This document shows positions 1 to 9,510 of a stretch of DNA of 13,843 nt, piece by piece. The stretch is from NCBI GenBank assembly GCA_003024985.2, contig PXIH01S0000499.1; one strand, written 5' to 3'. Numbering within the stretch: the first letter of the stretch is position 1; each line of letters opens with the position of its first letter. The notes under the pieces were generated by a model. That model was not told where the DNA came from and searched no databases. It saw only the letters and a program-made list of their open reading frames with translations. The stretch comes from Euperipatoides rowelli. Taxonomy: Eukaryota > Onychophora > Udeonychophora > Euonychophora > Peripatopsidae. The position numbers and the translations under genes were made by a program.

Positions 1-1353
1 AGGATCCAAAAGTTCGGAAATGTGTGGAGTGGAAAGGGTTAAGAGAGAAAAAAAGTTTTCTATTGCACCCACAAAAAGCATTCAGTTTTTTAATATTGTA
101 CTGTATACCAGCATTAAATCATCTTGTAAAATTTTAGTTTTTTTTAATCATTTCCAAATTAGATTGCCTAGTTGGCCTACTGACTTTTTTTATTTTTATA
201 AATATAGGGACGGAAAATATATTAAAATAATTAATTAAATTTATTAAAATTATTTATCAGCTCACTAACACATTTTAATTATGGTACATATTTTTAATCT
301 GAACAATATTTTATTATTTATAGTTTTATTTGATTATTAGCTTTTATAATAATTTTGTCAGCCATTAATGTGATGATGATGACATGGGATGTATCCTTGA
401 CACTATGATAAAACATAAGACCTTTATAAAATAGTGAAGCGTTTCTTGAAATTTTTTATTAGAAAAACAGCAGGGTCAGATCTACTGAAATTAATGTAGA
501 TTTGAATTTTTTTCACCCAAATGAAAAATTTGAATAAATGTAACAAAATGTTGCATTTTTATTATTTTTCATTCTAAATATTTTATTACTGATTATTACT
601 GAAAACCTGTTTGAACTCATAGAAAACACTTATAATGAACAAAAAAAAAAATTTAAAAACTTTCTGAATAAAAGCTTGTTTATTTTATTTAATGTTTTTC
701 TTTTTTGATGAGTATTTGTATTTTTAATTTTTCATTTTTGTACCAATTCCAAATAATTGTGAAGGCACACGGAAAAAAAAACAAGATTTTTATAATTGTT
801 AATATTTTACAGCTAAGTAGCCTAACTATTTTTGTTATTGTTCACGAATCTACCAATTAAAAAAAAAAAATCTACAAATCTTGAACTAGTGGCAAGAAAG
901 GAAAGGAATTTTTCTTAGATGGTAACAGTCATGTTATGATATTTCCCAATGCTTGACTTTACTATTTCTATTAATAAATGCTACAATTTTTGGTTGCAAT
1001 AAGTTGTCTTTATAGAATGAATTTTATAATAAACTGATAACTACCGATAAGACATGTGATTCTAAAGTTCAGTTAATCTTTCTTTAATGGCAATCTGTTA
1101 TAACATTATGTGTTTTAGTTACTAGTCTAGGCTTCACGTTTATTTTGTATTTTAACTATTTGTTTACTTTTAAATGTTTCACTCCATCATTAAGTATGCA
1201 AAAATCAAATTTTCTGTGACCTGATATCACAGATATTCTTCTACTCAAAATAGCACTGGATATACGTTGTTGCACCCTATGTGATGGCATTGAAAAAAAA
1301 AATTATTGACTTAAATACCACAATTGAGTTAGCCTATATATTATATTACTATT

Positions 1354-2070
1354 GAGACTTGAAAGACAATCCAAGAGAAAGTGCACCATTTTCAGCATAT
1401 TGCACAGTGTCCATCTCAGAATTTTCTGAAAGCTGAATATGTTATTGATGGGTATGAAAATAGATCATATCCAAATTTTTAGGATCATAGGTCAAATGAC
1501 TTTGATCCTGGCGTCATCAAATTTCATTATAACATTAAAAATTAAAAGAATTCAACAAACTGTTGATTCTAATTTCAAGGAAGACACACTTTTTCATTTT
1601 TTTTATTATTTTTAACTAGTTTTTTAATTTCATTGGGAATAGTCTGAATTTGTGGATGTCTTTGAAGTTCCAATCTAGGCAACATGTAAAAACTAGTAAA
1701 ATTCAAGTAGTTTAGAGTGTGATTATACATAACTTCTGAGTGTTTCAAACAATTTTGTTTTTTCATGTTTATTTATGAATGAGTGTCCCCTGAGACAGAA
1801 CTGGTTCAATATTCAGGCATATATTGAAGTTCTTAGATATTCAATGTTTTAACTTGTGAAATAGCAATAAATGATGCTTTCACATCCAATATTTTCCAAC
1901 TTCACATATTCACATCTACATGATGACCCACAACAGGCAAATAATAGGACTTCAAAATGCAAAAGACAAAACTTCTGGCAACAGCCATACACAAAAATAT
2001 TAGGCACCATAAAGTTTGTAATGCAGCTTTTGATTTGAAGTAAATAACTTCTCCACCCCTCCCCTTTCAT
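1354..2070 (+). repeat. Dispersed repeat, copy 1 of an inverted pair
   Basis: The reverse complement of this segment aligns over nearly its whole length to 2718-3440, with many substitutions and small indels. Well-matched blocks include the TTTAGAGTGTGATTAT area (1712-1727, pairing with about 3083-3098), the GAAGTTCCAATCTA area near 1665-1678, and a block ending GGATCATAGGTCAAATGAC (1482-1500). A G/C-rich purine-pyrimidine stretch (CTCCACCCCTCCCC) marks the inner end. The divergence between copies means this is an old repeat family, not a recent duplication. Short open frames on the minus strand (1575-1766 and 1849-2070) are interrupted in the other copy, so I do not call them genes. I cannot assign a class. 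Confidence 0.8.
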
Positions 2071-2717
2071 TTAATAGAAAAATAAAATATCAATATGATT
2101 ACAAGTTTGGTTATTACCTAGTTTCAAATTAAAGCATCCTTTTTTTTTTCTGATAAAAAAAAAAGAATTTAGTCTTCAAATTATTAAAATGAAAACTAAC
2201 CCATTTTGAAATTGTTTGTTTCAATATATTTGAACAAGCCTATCAACAATAATTTTAATGGTCTGCCATTTTAAAATATTCTTTACTTTCACTTTGTGCT
2301 ATTGAATATACCATTACACTTTCAAGGAGAGAAATAGATGAAGCTTAGTTCGTTTTTTTTAATTATATGATGAACTAATAAACTTCTTACATTTTCATTT
2401 TGAGATATTCTAAACGTGAAATCATATTGTGGAAATACAACTAAAGGAAAGTTTTTTAAAAAAAAAAAATGAAATACAACAAATAAATAAAGCTTTTTTT
2501 TTTTCAGTAAAAGTAAGATGCATGAAGAGAATTTTAAATTATTTTTTTAACACACTTCCTCACCACTAGCACATTATAACCTATGGGAAAATTTATTTAC
2601 AGGAACTTAACCCTTCTGTAATTTTTTTTTTAACCTGAAAAAAAAAAAAGAATGGCTTTAATTTTAAAGATAATAAACTGGTAATTATATTGATTTTTTT
2701 TTCTTTTTCAGCTAAAA
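2071..2717. other. AT-rich spacer between inverted repeats, no gene seen
   Basis: The spacer is dominated by A/T runs of up to about 12 bases and short AT-rich words. I see no exon, no RNA gene and no transposon end in it. If the inverted pair folds in RNA, this would be the loop. Confidence 0.6.
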
Positions 2718-3440
2718 GAGGAGGGGGGGGGGGGAGAATATATACAGTATTTACTGCAAATCAAGAGCTGCATTACAAGCTTTATGCTGTCTATTATTTT
2801 TTGTGTGGCTGTTTGCTAGAAGTTTTGTGTTTTGCATTTTGAAGTCATATTATGTACCTGTTGTGGGCCACTAAGATGTCGATATGTGGATGAAGTTGGG
2901 AGATATTAGATGTAACAAAGCATCATTTATCACTATAAAACATTGTATATCAGGACTTCAACATATGTCTTAACATTGAACACTCATTTTTGTCTCAGCT
3001 ATACTCACAAATCAACCTGAAAAAACATTTACAGTAATTGTTTAAAGTTTGTACATCTCTTATTTCTTAAGTTATGCATAATCACACTCTAAACTATGAG
3101 AATTTTATTAGTTTTTGCATGTGCTTAGATTGGAACTTCCATGACATCCAGAAGTTCTGACTATTGCCAGTGATAGTAAAAAACCAGGTAGGAATAATAA
3201 ATAAATGAAAAAGTATGTATGTCCTTGAAGTTAGGATTAGTGGTTTTGTTGATTTTTTTCTCATTTTTAATTTTGTGATGACCTTTGTAGACCACTGGCA
3301 GCAATGTCATTTGACCTATGACCCTAAAAGTTTGGATCTCATCTATTTTCATATCCACCAACATACTAAGATTTCAGAAAAATCTTAGATAGTCAATGCC
3401 GCACACTGGTTCACTTACTCATGGATTGCCTCTTTGCAAA
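2718..3440 (-). repeat. Dispersed repeat, copy 2 of an inverted pair
   Basis: This is the mirror copy of the repeat at 1354-2070. On the minus strand its outer part reads ATGAAAATAGATGAGATCC followed shortly by GGGTCATAGGTCAAATGAC, matching the other copy. At its inner end sits a run of 12 G (2723-2734) where copy 1 has only a G-rich interrupted tract. The two copies are separated by about 650 bp, so a transcript of the intron could fold into a long imperfect duplex. Each copy could equally be an independent insertion of the same family. No intact reading frame is shared by both. Confidence 0.8.
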
Positions 3441-3904
3441 TTTTAATGAAATGTTTTAGCTTCTTATAATTTTTTTTATTTTTATTTTACTCACCAGCTG
3501 GCGAATGATGCTAATGCTTACATGTTTCCTATTAGTATTGGAAAGCTGACAAACAATAGCTTTGAAATTGAAAGTGAATTATTAATAATTGGTTAAAATA
3601 TTTGAAGAAAACCATACTTTAATTTTATGCAGTAGTTTTTTTTTTAACTAATGCTTCTATAATAGCAGATACACCAAATCGTATTTTTTTTTTTTTTATG
3701 AAGTCGAATCAGTTCATCATCTCTTAGGTAAAAAAACAAAACATGCTTCTTATTAACTGGGCACTAAATTTAAAAAAAAAATGAAATTGTTGGCTTGACA
3801 TTAAAAAAATTCAAAGTCCGACTTTCGAACATAAAGTGCCTTTATGGTCTCATAAATCCTTAATGATTTAGCTGTCACTGAGAAGATCTTTAGTTTTGCA
3901 TACT

Positions 3905-3945
3905 TTTCACTTTTGGCATGCTAATATTCTCTTAAGCATGCTCAT
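3905..3945 (+). repeat. 41-bp direct repeat, upstream copy
   Basis: The segment matches 4999-5039 at 39 of 41 positions, with an uninterrupted 33-bp identity from 3913 to 3945. Inside it GCATGCT and AGCATGC form a perfect 7-bp inverted pair around AATATTCTCTTA. The two copies sit 1,094 bp apart and bracket the KANSL3 exon pair. The flanks are only weakly alike, so it may be the conserved core of an older dispersed repeat. Confidence 0.85.
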
Positions 3946-4041
3946 ATGGTTATTGAATATGTGGCAGTGATCTTTTTTTTTTTCCCATTCGCAAAGTACC
4001 AGCATATTTTCTTATCCAGATTTCTTTATCGCAAAGATAAA

Positions 4042-4057
4042 GGGGGGGGGGGGGGGG
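4042..4057 (+). repeat. Poly-G tract (16 G)
   Basis: This is an uninterrupted run of 16 G after GCAAAGATAAA. Similar runs occur at 2723-2734 and 11736-11747. In this window several G or C runs lie near transposon ends, so this may mark a decayed insertion, but I could not find a matching end. Confidence 0.9.
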
Positions 4058-4065
4058 TGAACCAC

Positions 4066-4115
4066 AAAATGATAATTCTTTGTCATATTAAAAATGATAA
4101 TTCTTTGACATATTA
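4066..4115 (+). repeat. 25-bp tandem duplication
   Basis: Two adjacent 25-bp units (4066-4090 and 4091-4115), both containing AAAATGATAATTCTTTG, differ at a single base (T versus A). The near identity suggests a recent local duplication, perhaps by replication slippage next to the G tract. Confidence 0.92.
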
Positions 4116-4551
4116 ACCATTATGGAAACCACCGAAATTCCCATGCTTTGGACTCGGTTCTCTTCTTAGACAATTTCAAACCAGGAATTTGATAACTTTG
4201 TTCAGTGAATGAAAGCAGTTATGAAGCGAGGATCTTTTAAACTTGTTGTCACAACAAATTATGATTTCCTCGTCCTGTAACTTTAAATCAAAAATGCAAA
4301 AGCAGGTATGATTGCTCCATTTCTTTGTCACATACTCTCTTAGTGAAGTATGAAATGAAGCAAAAAATGAGCAGGGAAAAAAATTAACCTGCAGCTAATT
4401 ATGTCTCTCCAGTCCTTGTGATGCAATTGAATGTCTACGGCAGAGTCTGTAAATATGCTGTGAGATTAAAGGCTTGAAATGCAATATTGCTAATTTACAA
4501 ATTATGTTTTGTTTCATTCTAATATTTTATTCTTTATTTTCTTTTAAATAG

Positions 4552-4635
4552 GTTCCCAATGAACCTGTGTTAAGAAGGATATATGTCGATAAAACAGCTA
4601 AACGAATTAGGCAAGCATTATCTGGAGTCAGTTGG
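4552..4635 (+). CDS. KANSL3: KANSL3 (NSL3) ortholog, internal exon A
   Basis: This 84-bp internal exon encodes 28 residues in phase 0 at both ends. It contains NEPVLRRIYVDKTAKRIRQA and ends in SGVSW. Vertebrate KANSL3, as I know it, has the closely matching NEPVLRR-x-x-VDK-x-A-R-R-V-R-QAL-x-x-VSWD at this place. The exon is preceded by a T-rich tract and AG (4550-4551) and followed by the donor GTAAAA at 4636. KANSL3 is a scaffold-like subunit of the nuclear NSL complex, in which MOF/KAT8 acetylates histone H4, mainly Lys16, at promoters. The segment lies N-terminal to the alpha/beta-hydrolase-like region of the protein. The reading frame is intact and conserved, so I see no sign of a pseudogene. 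The first codon (Val) depends on the exact acceptor choice. The gene is partial here: no start codon, stop codon or promoter is in the window. Confidence 0.93.
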
Positions 4636-4738
4636 GTAAAAACATTATATTTTTCTTATATTTTATTTTGCTTTAAATATTTATTCTTAATCTTGTCAAT
4701 CTGTATGGATTCCCATATCTTTCCATTTTTCTTTATAG
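4636..4738 (+). other. KANSL3 short intron (103 bp)
   Basis: This GT-AG intron separates two phase-0 exons. The donor is TGG|GTAAAA. The 3' end has a pyrimidine-rich stretch (TTTCCATTTTTCTTTATAG) with AG at 4737-4738. Its removal fuses SGVSW to DIKLTQW, and in known KANSL3 proteins VSWD is continuous, which supports the junction. It is far smaller than the introns on either side, which have room for transposons. Confidence 0.92.
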
Positions 4739-4840
4739 GATATTAAGTTGACTCAATGGTTACACACAACATTAGTTGATAATCTTAGCTTACCACTTTT
4801 AGCTACTTATCTGGATGTTTTACAAACTCTTAAGTCAAAG
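4739..4840 (+). CDS. KANSL3: KANSL3 (NSL3) ortholog, internal exon B
   Basis: This 102-bp exon encodes 34 residues, phase 0 at both ends. It starts [13 protein letters not shown] and ends [19 protein letters not shown]. The family signature WLHTTLV-x-x-LSLP-hydrophobic-LA-x-YLD-x-LQTLK-x-K is clear and closely follows vertebrate KANSL3. The segment looks helical, and in known homologs it leads directly into an I-P-x-L-I-D-x-M stretch. I could not find the codons for that stretch downstream, so the next exon probably lies past 13843. The acceptor is TTTATAG|GAT and the donor is AAG|GTTAGT at 4841. Both exons are multiples of three, so skipping either or both would keep the frame. Any regulated skipping is speculation. 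Confidence 0.93.
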
Positions 4841-4998
4841 GTTAGTTTAGAGCCTAGATTGTTTTTTATTAAATTTATGTAAACATACTAAACCGTAATT
4901 TTGTATAGGTTACGATATCAAGATTTCAAAGTATGTTCAACCTAATAGTTTATTTTGTAAATTTCAGGCCTCTAAAAAACCATATGACCGTTAGCCTA

Positions 4999-5039
4999 TT
5001 TCACCATTGGCATGCTAATATTCTCTTAAGCATGCTCAT
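4999..5039 (+). repeat. 41-bp direct repeat, downstream copy
   Basis: This is the second copy, with the two mismatches just before the 33-bp identical core (5007-5039). It lies about 160 bp downstream of exon B. The same GCATGCT/AGCATGC dyad is preserved. No target-site duplication was found around either copy. Confidence 0.85.
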
Positions 5040-5463
5040 TATGATTGTGTCTTTATTTCTATCTTTCTTATTTTTGGCAATTCTAATCTGTGCAATAAAT
5101 TAATTGGTTCCTATTGATAATTTGTATATAGCATACTAAATACTTTATATACAGTGTGTAAGGATTTCTGAATTAGTATTAACTATCAAGTCTGTAAAAA
5201 TATGAAGTTCATTCGGGTTGAGTTTCATTAGAAAATAAGTTTTCCATTCTGTTGTTAATCCCTTGTATTGAGCTAAACATCTACTGTACATGCTATAAAA
5301 ATACAATGAGTCAATGAAAGTACAGCAATAAAGCAGTCGAATAATAATAATAATAGCTGTATTAGTAATAGCAGTAATTGTAACAAATAGCATATAATAA
5401 AATATAGTACTAATAATATACTAGTAATGTCCAGTTACACTAAACTGTATCTTGACATTTGAA

Positions 5464-6346
5464 TAGGTTTACCATACGTCCCGATTTGACCGGGATTGTC
5501 CCGGTTTTAAACACTGTCCCGAAGTCCCAGCCGGTTTGTAATTTTGTCCCGGTTTTTATAAAATAATCATGTTAAATAATTTTTTTTAAAGGTTTAGTAG
5601 ACAAATAAATAATTTATTTCTACCAAAGTTTTTAAAAGAAATTTATGAACACTCGTACTGGGTTTTTTAGTTATTCATAATGAAAATAGATGAGAGCAGC
5701 TAAAAGCAACATTTACATTTATTTTTCATTCTTTCTTAGACAACAGATAGAAAAGGCATGGTTTGGTTTATTGCAGCACTCCACAGGAAGTCTAGTTTTG
5801 TTCCTATAATGCCTAACTAGCGATTTACAGATAGAATTTACGTTTCTAATAACAAAGTAAAGTTATTTCAAGTGGAAAAATATGGTTTCAAAAGGCTAAA
5901 TAAATAAATAATTTATTTACTTATTTAAAATGAGAATATTTTCAGATTATTACATAACTATATTGACATCTTAAATATCATCTGCTTCTAGGCTACCATA
6001 GCCTACTGGGGGAGTTCAAAACACTACCCAAGACCCTTATTTAAAAAAAAAAAAATCACAGGACAACCTTAATCTGAATACATATCCCTTCCCCTCCCCC
6101 CCCCCCCCATTATCATAGAAATGCTTCCGCATCTCTGATGTCCCCATGGGTGTAGCCATAAAATAATTGGGAGGGGGGGGGAGGTGTAGCTATATAGGTC
6201 TATATTTTTGATAATCTTTTTTTTTTTTTGGCTGTTGGAACACTTTGTTAGGTAATGAGCTAGCTTAATTTCTGTATAAGCTTCCCCCTTCCCCGACTAT
6301 GCCCTTGGATGTCCCAGTTTGAGAAATTAAAAATATTGTAAGCCTA
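5464..6346. mobile_element. hAT-like DNA transposon remnant, 883 bp, with a nested insertion
   Basis: The left end reads TAGGTTTACCATACGTCCCG and the right end, reverse-complemented, reads TAGGCTTACAATA, so 11 of the first 13 bases match. The element is flanked by a perfect 8-bp target-site duplication, CATTTGAA, at 5456-5463 and 6347-6354. An 8-bp duplication is typical of hAT transposons. The left end has the repeated GTCCCG/CGGGA words of a transposon end type I have seen widely in animal genomes. Minus-strand codons near 5716-5825 have a coding look but are interrupted, so I call no transposase. A C tract (6096-6108) lies inside. A separate 163-bp element is inserted near the right end. 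The superfamily assignment rests on the duplication length and ends, not on protein. Confidence 0.85.
6145..6307. mobile_element. 163-bp MITE-like hAT element nested in a larger element
   Basis: It starts CATGGGTGTAGCC and its right end, reverse-complemented, reads CAAGGGCATAGTC; 9 of these 13 bases agree. It is flanked by a perfect 8-bp duplication, GATGTCCC, at 6137-6144 and 6308-6315. Just inside the ends lie G-rich (6171-6183) and C-rich (6285-6296) tracts. It is too short to encode a transposase. Its insertion split the host element, whose right terminal part resumes at 6308. The ends resemble those of the 640-bp element at 12590-13229, suggesting related families. Confidence 0.85.
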
Positions 6347-6354
6347 CATTTGAA

Positions 6355-8099
6355 TAATTTATGAAAACCGTGCCATGTTTTTTTTTATTAAGTTATGAAA
6401 TGATATGAGGAAAATTAATATTCATATGAAATATGAATAAAGGGGCAACTATAAAGAATAATAGTGATAATGGAATAGTCAGCTGTGAATGTAAAGTTTT
6501 AAACTGAGATAGATTAAAAGGGAGAGTAAAGAGAGTGTGGTCAAGGAATTCCAAAATTTTTAATTTTTTTTTTAGCGCGGTCATAAATCATGATGCACAT
6601 TTGTCTTGAACACTGGGTTATTCTCCAGCAAACAGAGAAATTCAATTGAAGTAAGCATAAAATTTTGACTTGCTAGTGCTCCTACCCGTATTAAACAAAT
6701 TTTAATTAATAAATTATAAATTACGACATCATTTTTCAATCACGACATCATTTTTCAATGGAAACTGTAATAATATTTAAGACTAATCAACTCAGATATT
6801 ATAATTTAGGACACTATTTCTAAATTGAAACTGTTAATAATAATTATAAAAATGAGACATTTATAGCTAATGTACTAACATAAGGGATAACATAACCACA
6901 GTAAAAATAAATTTTATTAAAATAAATTAAGTTGGTCAGATAATTCGATATAAACAAAGAGGGAGGGTTGACATTAATATTTATAAATCAAAGGCCATAT
7001 TAATTGCTATTGAATTCCAAATATATTAATAAGAGAATTAATCTCTAAACATTAATGATATTAATGTCTCAGGGCTAAAATATAGATGTATAATATATAA
7101 TTATCAATCTATAGATTTAAAAGGTTCTAGAAAATAAATGAAAAGAACTCGATAAAAATAAATTTATAAGTCACCAAGTTTTTATTAAACTGAAGGCTAT
7201 TATAATAATCATTTAGAAATAATAAATCAATATTTTAAATATTTTAAAAAAGAAAAATGAATAACAAGAAATTAAAATCGATTATCAGGTAACCATATGC
7301 TAGATAGACTCTTAAAAAAAGACTAGCAAGGAAATAATTGACAAGTGAAGCTGGCAGGGTAATAAAACCTCTCAAACACGAATTTAGACTGAAGTAGTGT
7401 TTGTGCTCAAAATCTTCCAAACAAGATAAAGTAATAAAACATGAAACATAATAACATACCAGGACTGTTAAAGAACTTTCATAGAAATTAAATAATGTGA
7501 AATCAAGCTGAATTTTTTTTTTACAAATATTGTTGAATTTAATTGAGGCACAATAAGTTATTTAATTATCTCATCATAAATCAATTGATTTGAGATACAA
7601 AAAAAATATATAACTTACAGTATATAATGAAATTTTAGGTTTAAATTAAAAATTCCTGATTGACATAGATAATGTCTTAGGTATATGAATTGTGTTTATA
7701 CTGTATGTGTACATAAATGAATGGCCAATTGCAAATCAAGTTTTAAATGTTTAATTGCAGTTTTTATATGTTGTATGATCAACAAATTTTATTAATGTAA
7801 ATTGAATGTATAAATTTTTAATTGTTGAAAATTATAAATATTGTTTGTCAACAGTAATGTACGCTATAGTAAATTTCAAACTGGCTATAAATATAAATAT
7901 GAATATAAGTACAAATATAGTTGAATTACCCGGGCTATAGTTTAAATTAAAAAAAAGACAATAGAAGAATTTAAAAGTTCTCCCACCATCCATAAATAAA
8001 GTAACAAAACATGTATAATGCTATGTAACATACTGTAAATACTGGAAGAAGAATATTTTCTAATAGGAATGCTCTGATGATACAAATAAAAGTGACATG
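6355..8099. other. AT-rich intronic stretch, no gene seen
   Basis: This is extremely AT-rich DNA with words such as AATAAATTTTATTAAAATAA. It holds one short tandem duplication (6723-6759) and a loose AATATA-type repeat near 7883-7920. A splice-acceptor-like TTTTTTTTTAG near 6575 is followed by sequence with stops in all three frames, so I reject an exon there. I see no transposon ends. Confidence 0.6.
6723..6759 (+). repeat. 19-bp tandem duplication
   Basis: ACGACATCATTTTTCAAT occurs twice, separated by one C. A more degenerate echo of the same block with its flank (GAAACTGT and ATTATAA words) follows at about 6799-6845, which suggests an older, larger duplication. Confidence 0.85.
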
Positions 8100-8373
8100 A
8101 ACCAAATTAGGGTTGAGTCGATTATCCGTGTAACCAGTTAATCTACCGAACAGGCAAAAACCGGTTAGTAATTTTATCGCAAAATTATCCGTCCTACCTA
8201 AATTACGTCTTAATGTTTGGGGTGGGGGGATAGGGGAATTGTAGCCTGTAGGATACTAATTCTCCCTTTTTTTTTTACACAAACAAAAGTAATTAATTAA
8301 ATCCTACTTAATTAATTAAAATAATAAAAAATTAAAACATAATTTAGAATGTCTTATTTTCTTTAATGACCTT

Positions 8374-8466
8374 GATCGTATATGGTATCTGTACTACCTG
8401 TAGAATTATAGACTAGCCAAGAGCTTTTATTCATTCTTACACTGAAAGTTTGAAAAATGCCTTCAC
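8374..8466 (+). repeat. Long internal inverted repeat, left arm
   Basis: This arm matches the reverse complement of 9131-9211 closely, including a shared GTTTGAAAAATGCCTTCAC block and an AGAGCTTTTATT block. An extra 10 or so bases near 8381-8390 account for most of the length difference. The arms lie symmetrically within the 1395-bp element, which gives it a partly fold-back structure. Confidence 0.88.
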
Positions 8467-8836
8467 AATTGAGATTAAGGAATTTCCTACTAAGAAATTT
8501 TTAATTAGTAATTTCTTCTTTAAAACATTTGACAAAAATAGAAACTTTAAACAGAAAAATAAAATAAATTATCACATTTTTCCTAATGCGTTCATTTTAA
8601 TGGACGTCTAAACAGAAATGCCATGCTCATTTTTTTTTTAGTTTAATAAATACTCAATTTTTATTTAGAAATAGTATATCAATATTTTCAAATTTAAACA
8701 ATTGAAAAAATATTAATAAGTTAACTTAATAGTCAATTTCTTTTTAAACAAGCATTTTTTTTTTTAAAATTTTATATTAAAATTTTATTTTGTGGCCGTT
8801 TTCAGTATAGTCATTAGTCAGGCTTTACGAGATTTT

Positions 8837-8878
8837 AGAATATTTAATTATTATGTCAGAATATTTGATTATTATGGC
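8837..8878 (+). repeat. 21-bp tandem duplication inside the 1395-bp element
   Basis: Two adjacent 21-bp units, with AGAATATTT and ATTATTATG in common, differ at two bases. It lies in the loop between the long inverted arms. Confidence 0.85.
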
Positions 8879-9130
8879 TATTTTCACTGCATTGTTAATT
8901 TTTGTCAGCCCATATCAAATTCTGACTGAAACCACGTAAACAACCTTTATTATTTGTGAGGATCTGAGATGTGAAATCAATGATCTAGACGCTAGTCTGT
9001 ACAAGTGTACGTACTGTAGCTTTCAAATTAATTTTTGTGCATTTTTTAAGGTATATTTAAGGTTAGCTTTTTTTTAAAAAATTTTCTTTATTATTTACTG
9101 TAGACTACGTTAATTTTTTAATGTGTACTT

Positions 9131-9211
9131 GTGAAGGCATTTTTCAAACTTTTTCAGTACGAATAATAAAAGCTCTCGGCTAGTATCTAATTCAACAGGT
9201 AGTGTACGATT
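9131..9211 (-). repeat. Long internal inverted repeat, right arm
   Basis: This is the partner of 8374-8466. Read on the minus strand it carries the ACTACCTG, ACTAGCC and AGAGCTTTTATT words in the same order as the left arm. About 660 bp of AT-rich sequence separates the arms. Confidence 0.88.
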
Positions 9212-9510
9212 ACTATTTTACGATATGAATATTAGTTTTTTTATTTTATTTAGGCTGTATGTTGATTTTTTTTCTTTGGATTCTTGAAGTTTATGAAAAA
9301 AAATTCTATTAAAAAAACAATCCAAATATACGTACAGTATTATAATATATAGTTAATCGAAACAATTTGAAATTTTAAAGTCAAATTTTTACGTTTAAAT
9401 TTTTTTTTTTTTGGGGGGGGGGTGGTGGTGAGTAATTGTCCGATATCCGGTTAGTAATGGCTGTTATCCGGATATCAAAATTAGTATTTTTGCCATTCCC
9501 TAAATCAAAT

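Larger units (their letters stand above)
1..4551 (+). other. KANSL3 intron, 3' part (5' end outside window)
   Basis: This stretch precedes the first recognisable KANSL3 exon and ends in a canonical acceptor, a T-rich tract followed by AAATAG at 4546-4551. I searched it for the upstream KANSL3 coding segment and found nothing convincing, so I read it as intron. Positions 1-1353 are AT-rich with long A/T runs and show no gene. Positions 1354-3440 hold an inverted pair of repeats with an AT-rich spacer. Positions 3441-4551 hold a G tract, a 25-bp tandem duplication and one copy of a 41-bp repeat that recurs beyond the exons. The intron assignment is inferred from the lack of exons and the intact acceptor. 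An unrelated upstream gene or a missed tiny exon is possible. Confidence 0.7.
8108..9502. mobile_element. hAT-like non-autonomous element, 1395 bp
   Basis: Both ends begin TAGGG when read inward (TAGGGTTGAG on the left; TAGGGAATGG on the right, reverse-complemented). This fits the loose YARNG end rule of hAT elements. The flanking 8-bp sites AACCAAAT (8100-8107) and AATCAAAT (9503-9510) differ at one base, as expected for an old target-site duplication. Near both ends the word CCGGTTAGTAAT recurs (8161-8172 and 9447-9458), and near the right end GATATCCGG and CCGGATATC form a 9-bp dyad. Further in, a strong inverted repeat joins 8374-8466 to 9131-9211. No open frame of useful length is inside. 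The boundaries are well supported; the superfamily is inferred. Confidence 0.75.

Noticed and set aside
20-238. 72-codon open frame at the left edge
   Set aside because: Composition follows the AT-rich background, there is no family resemblance and no splice context.
1575-2070. Two minus-strand open frames inside repeat copy 1, with a Cys-rich stretch
   Set aside because: The matching frames in copy 2 (2718-3440) are interrupted by stops, and the best-matching frame shifts along the repeat, so there is no coding constraint.
3495-3545. Possible 51-bp minus-strand exon (17 codons, ending IIRQL) with AG acceptor and GTGAGT donor
   Set aside because: Splice sites look good, but there is no second exon on that strand and no recognisable protein. 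Such a match is expected by chance in a window of this size.
5145-5393. 82-codon minus-strand open frame
   Set aside because: It spans an (ATA)n microsatellite and has low-complexity Ile/Thr content. It is probably chance.
6058-6076. Alternative right end for the 883-bp element (CAGGACAACCTTA with a TGAATA flank)
   Set aside because: The end at 6346 gives a better terminal repeat and a perfect CATTTGAA duplication.
6575-6660. T-rich tract plus AG followed by GC-richer sequence, looking like an exon start
   Set aside because: All three frames hit stops within a few codons.
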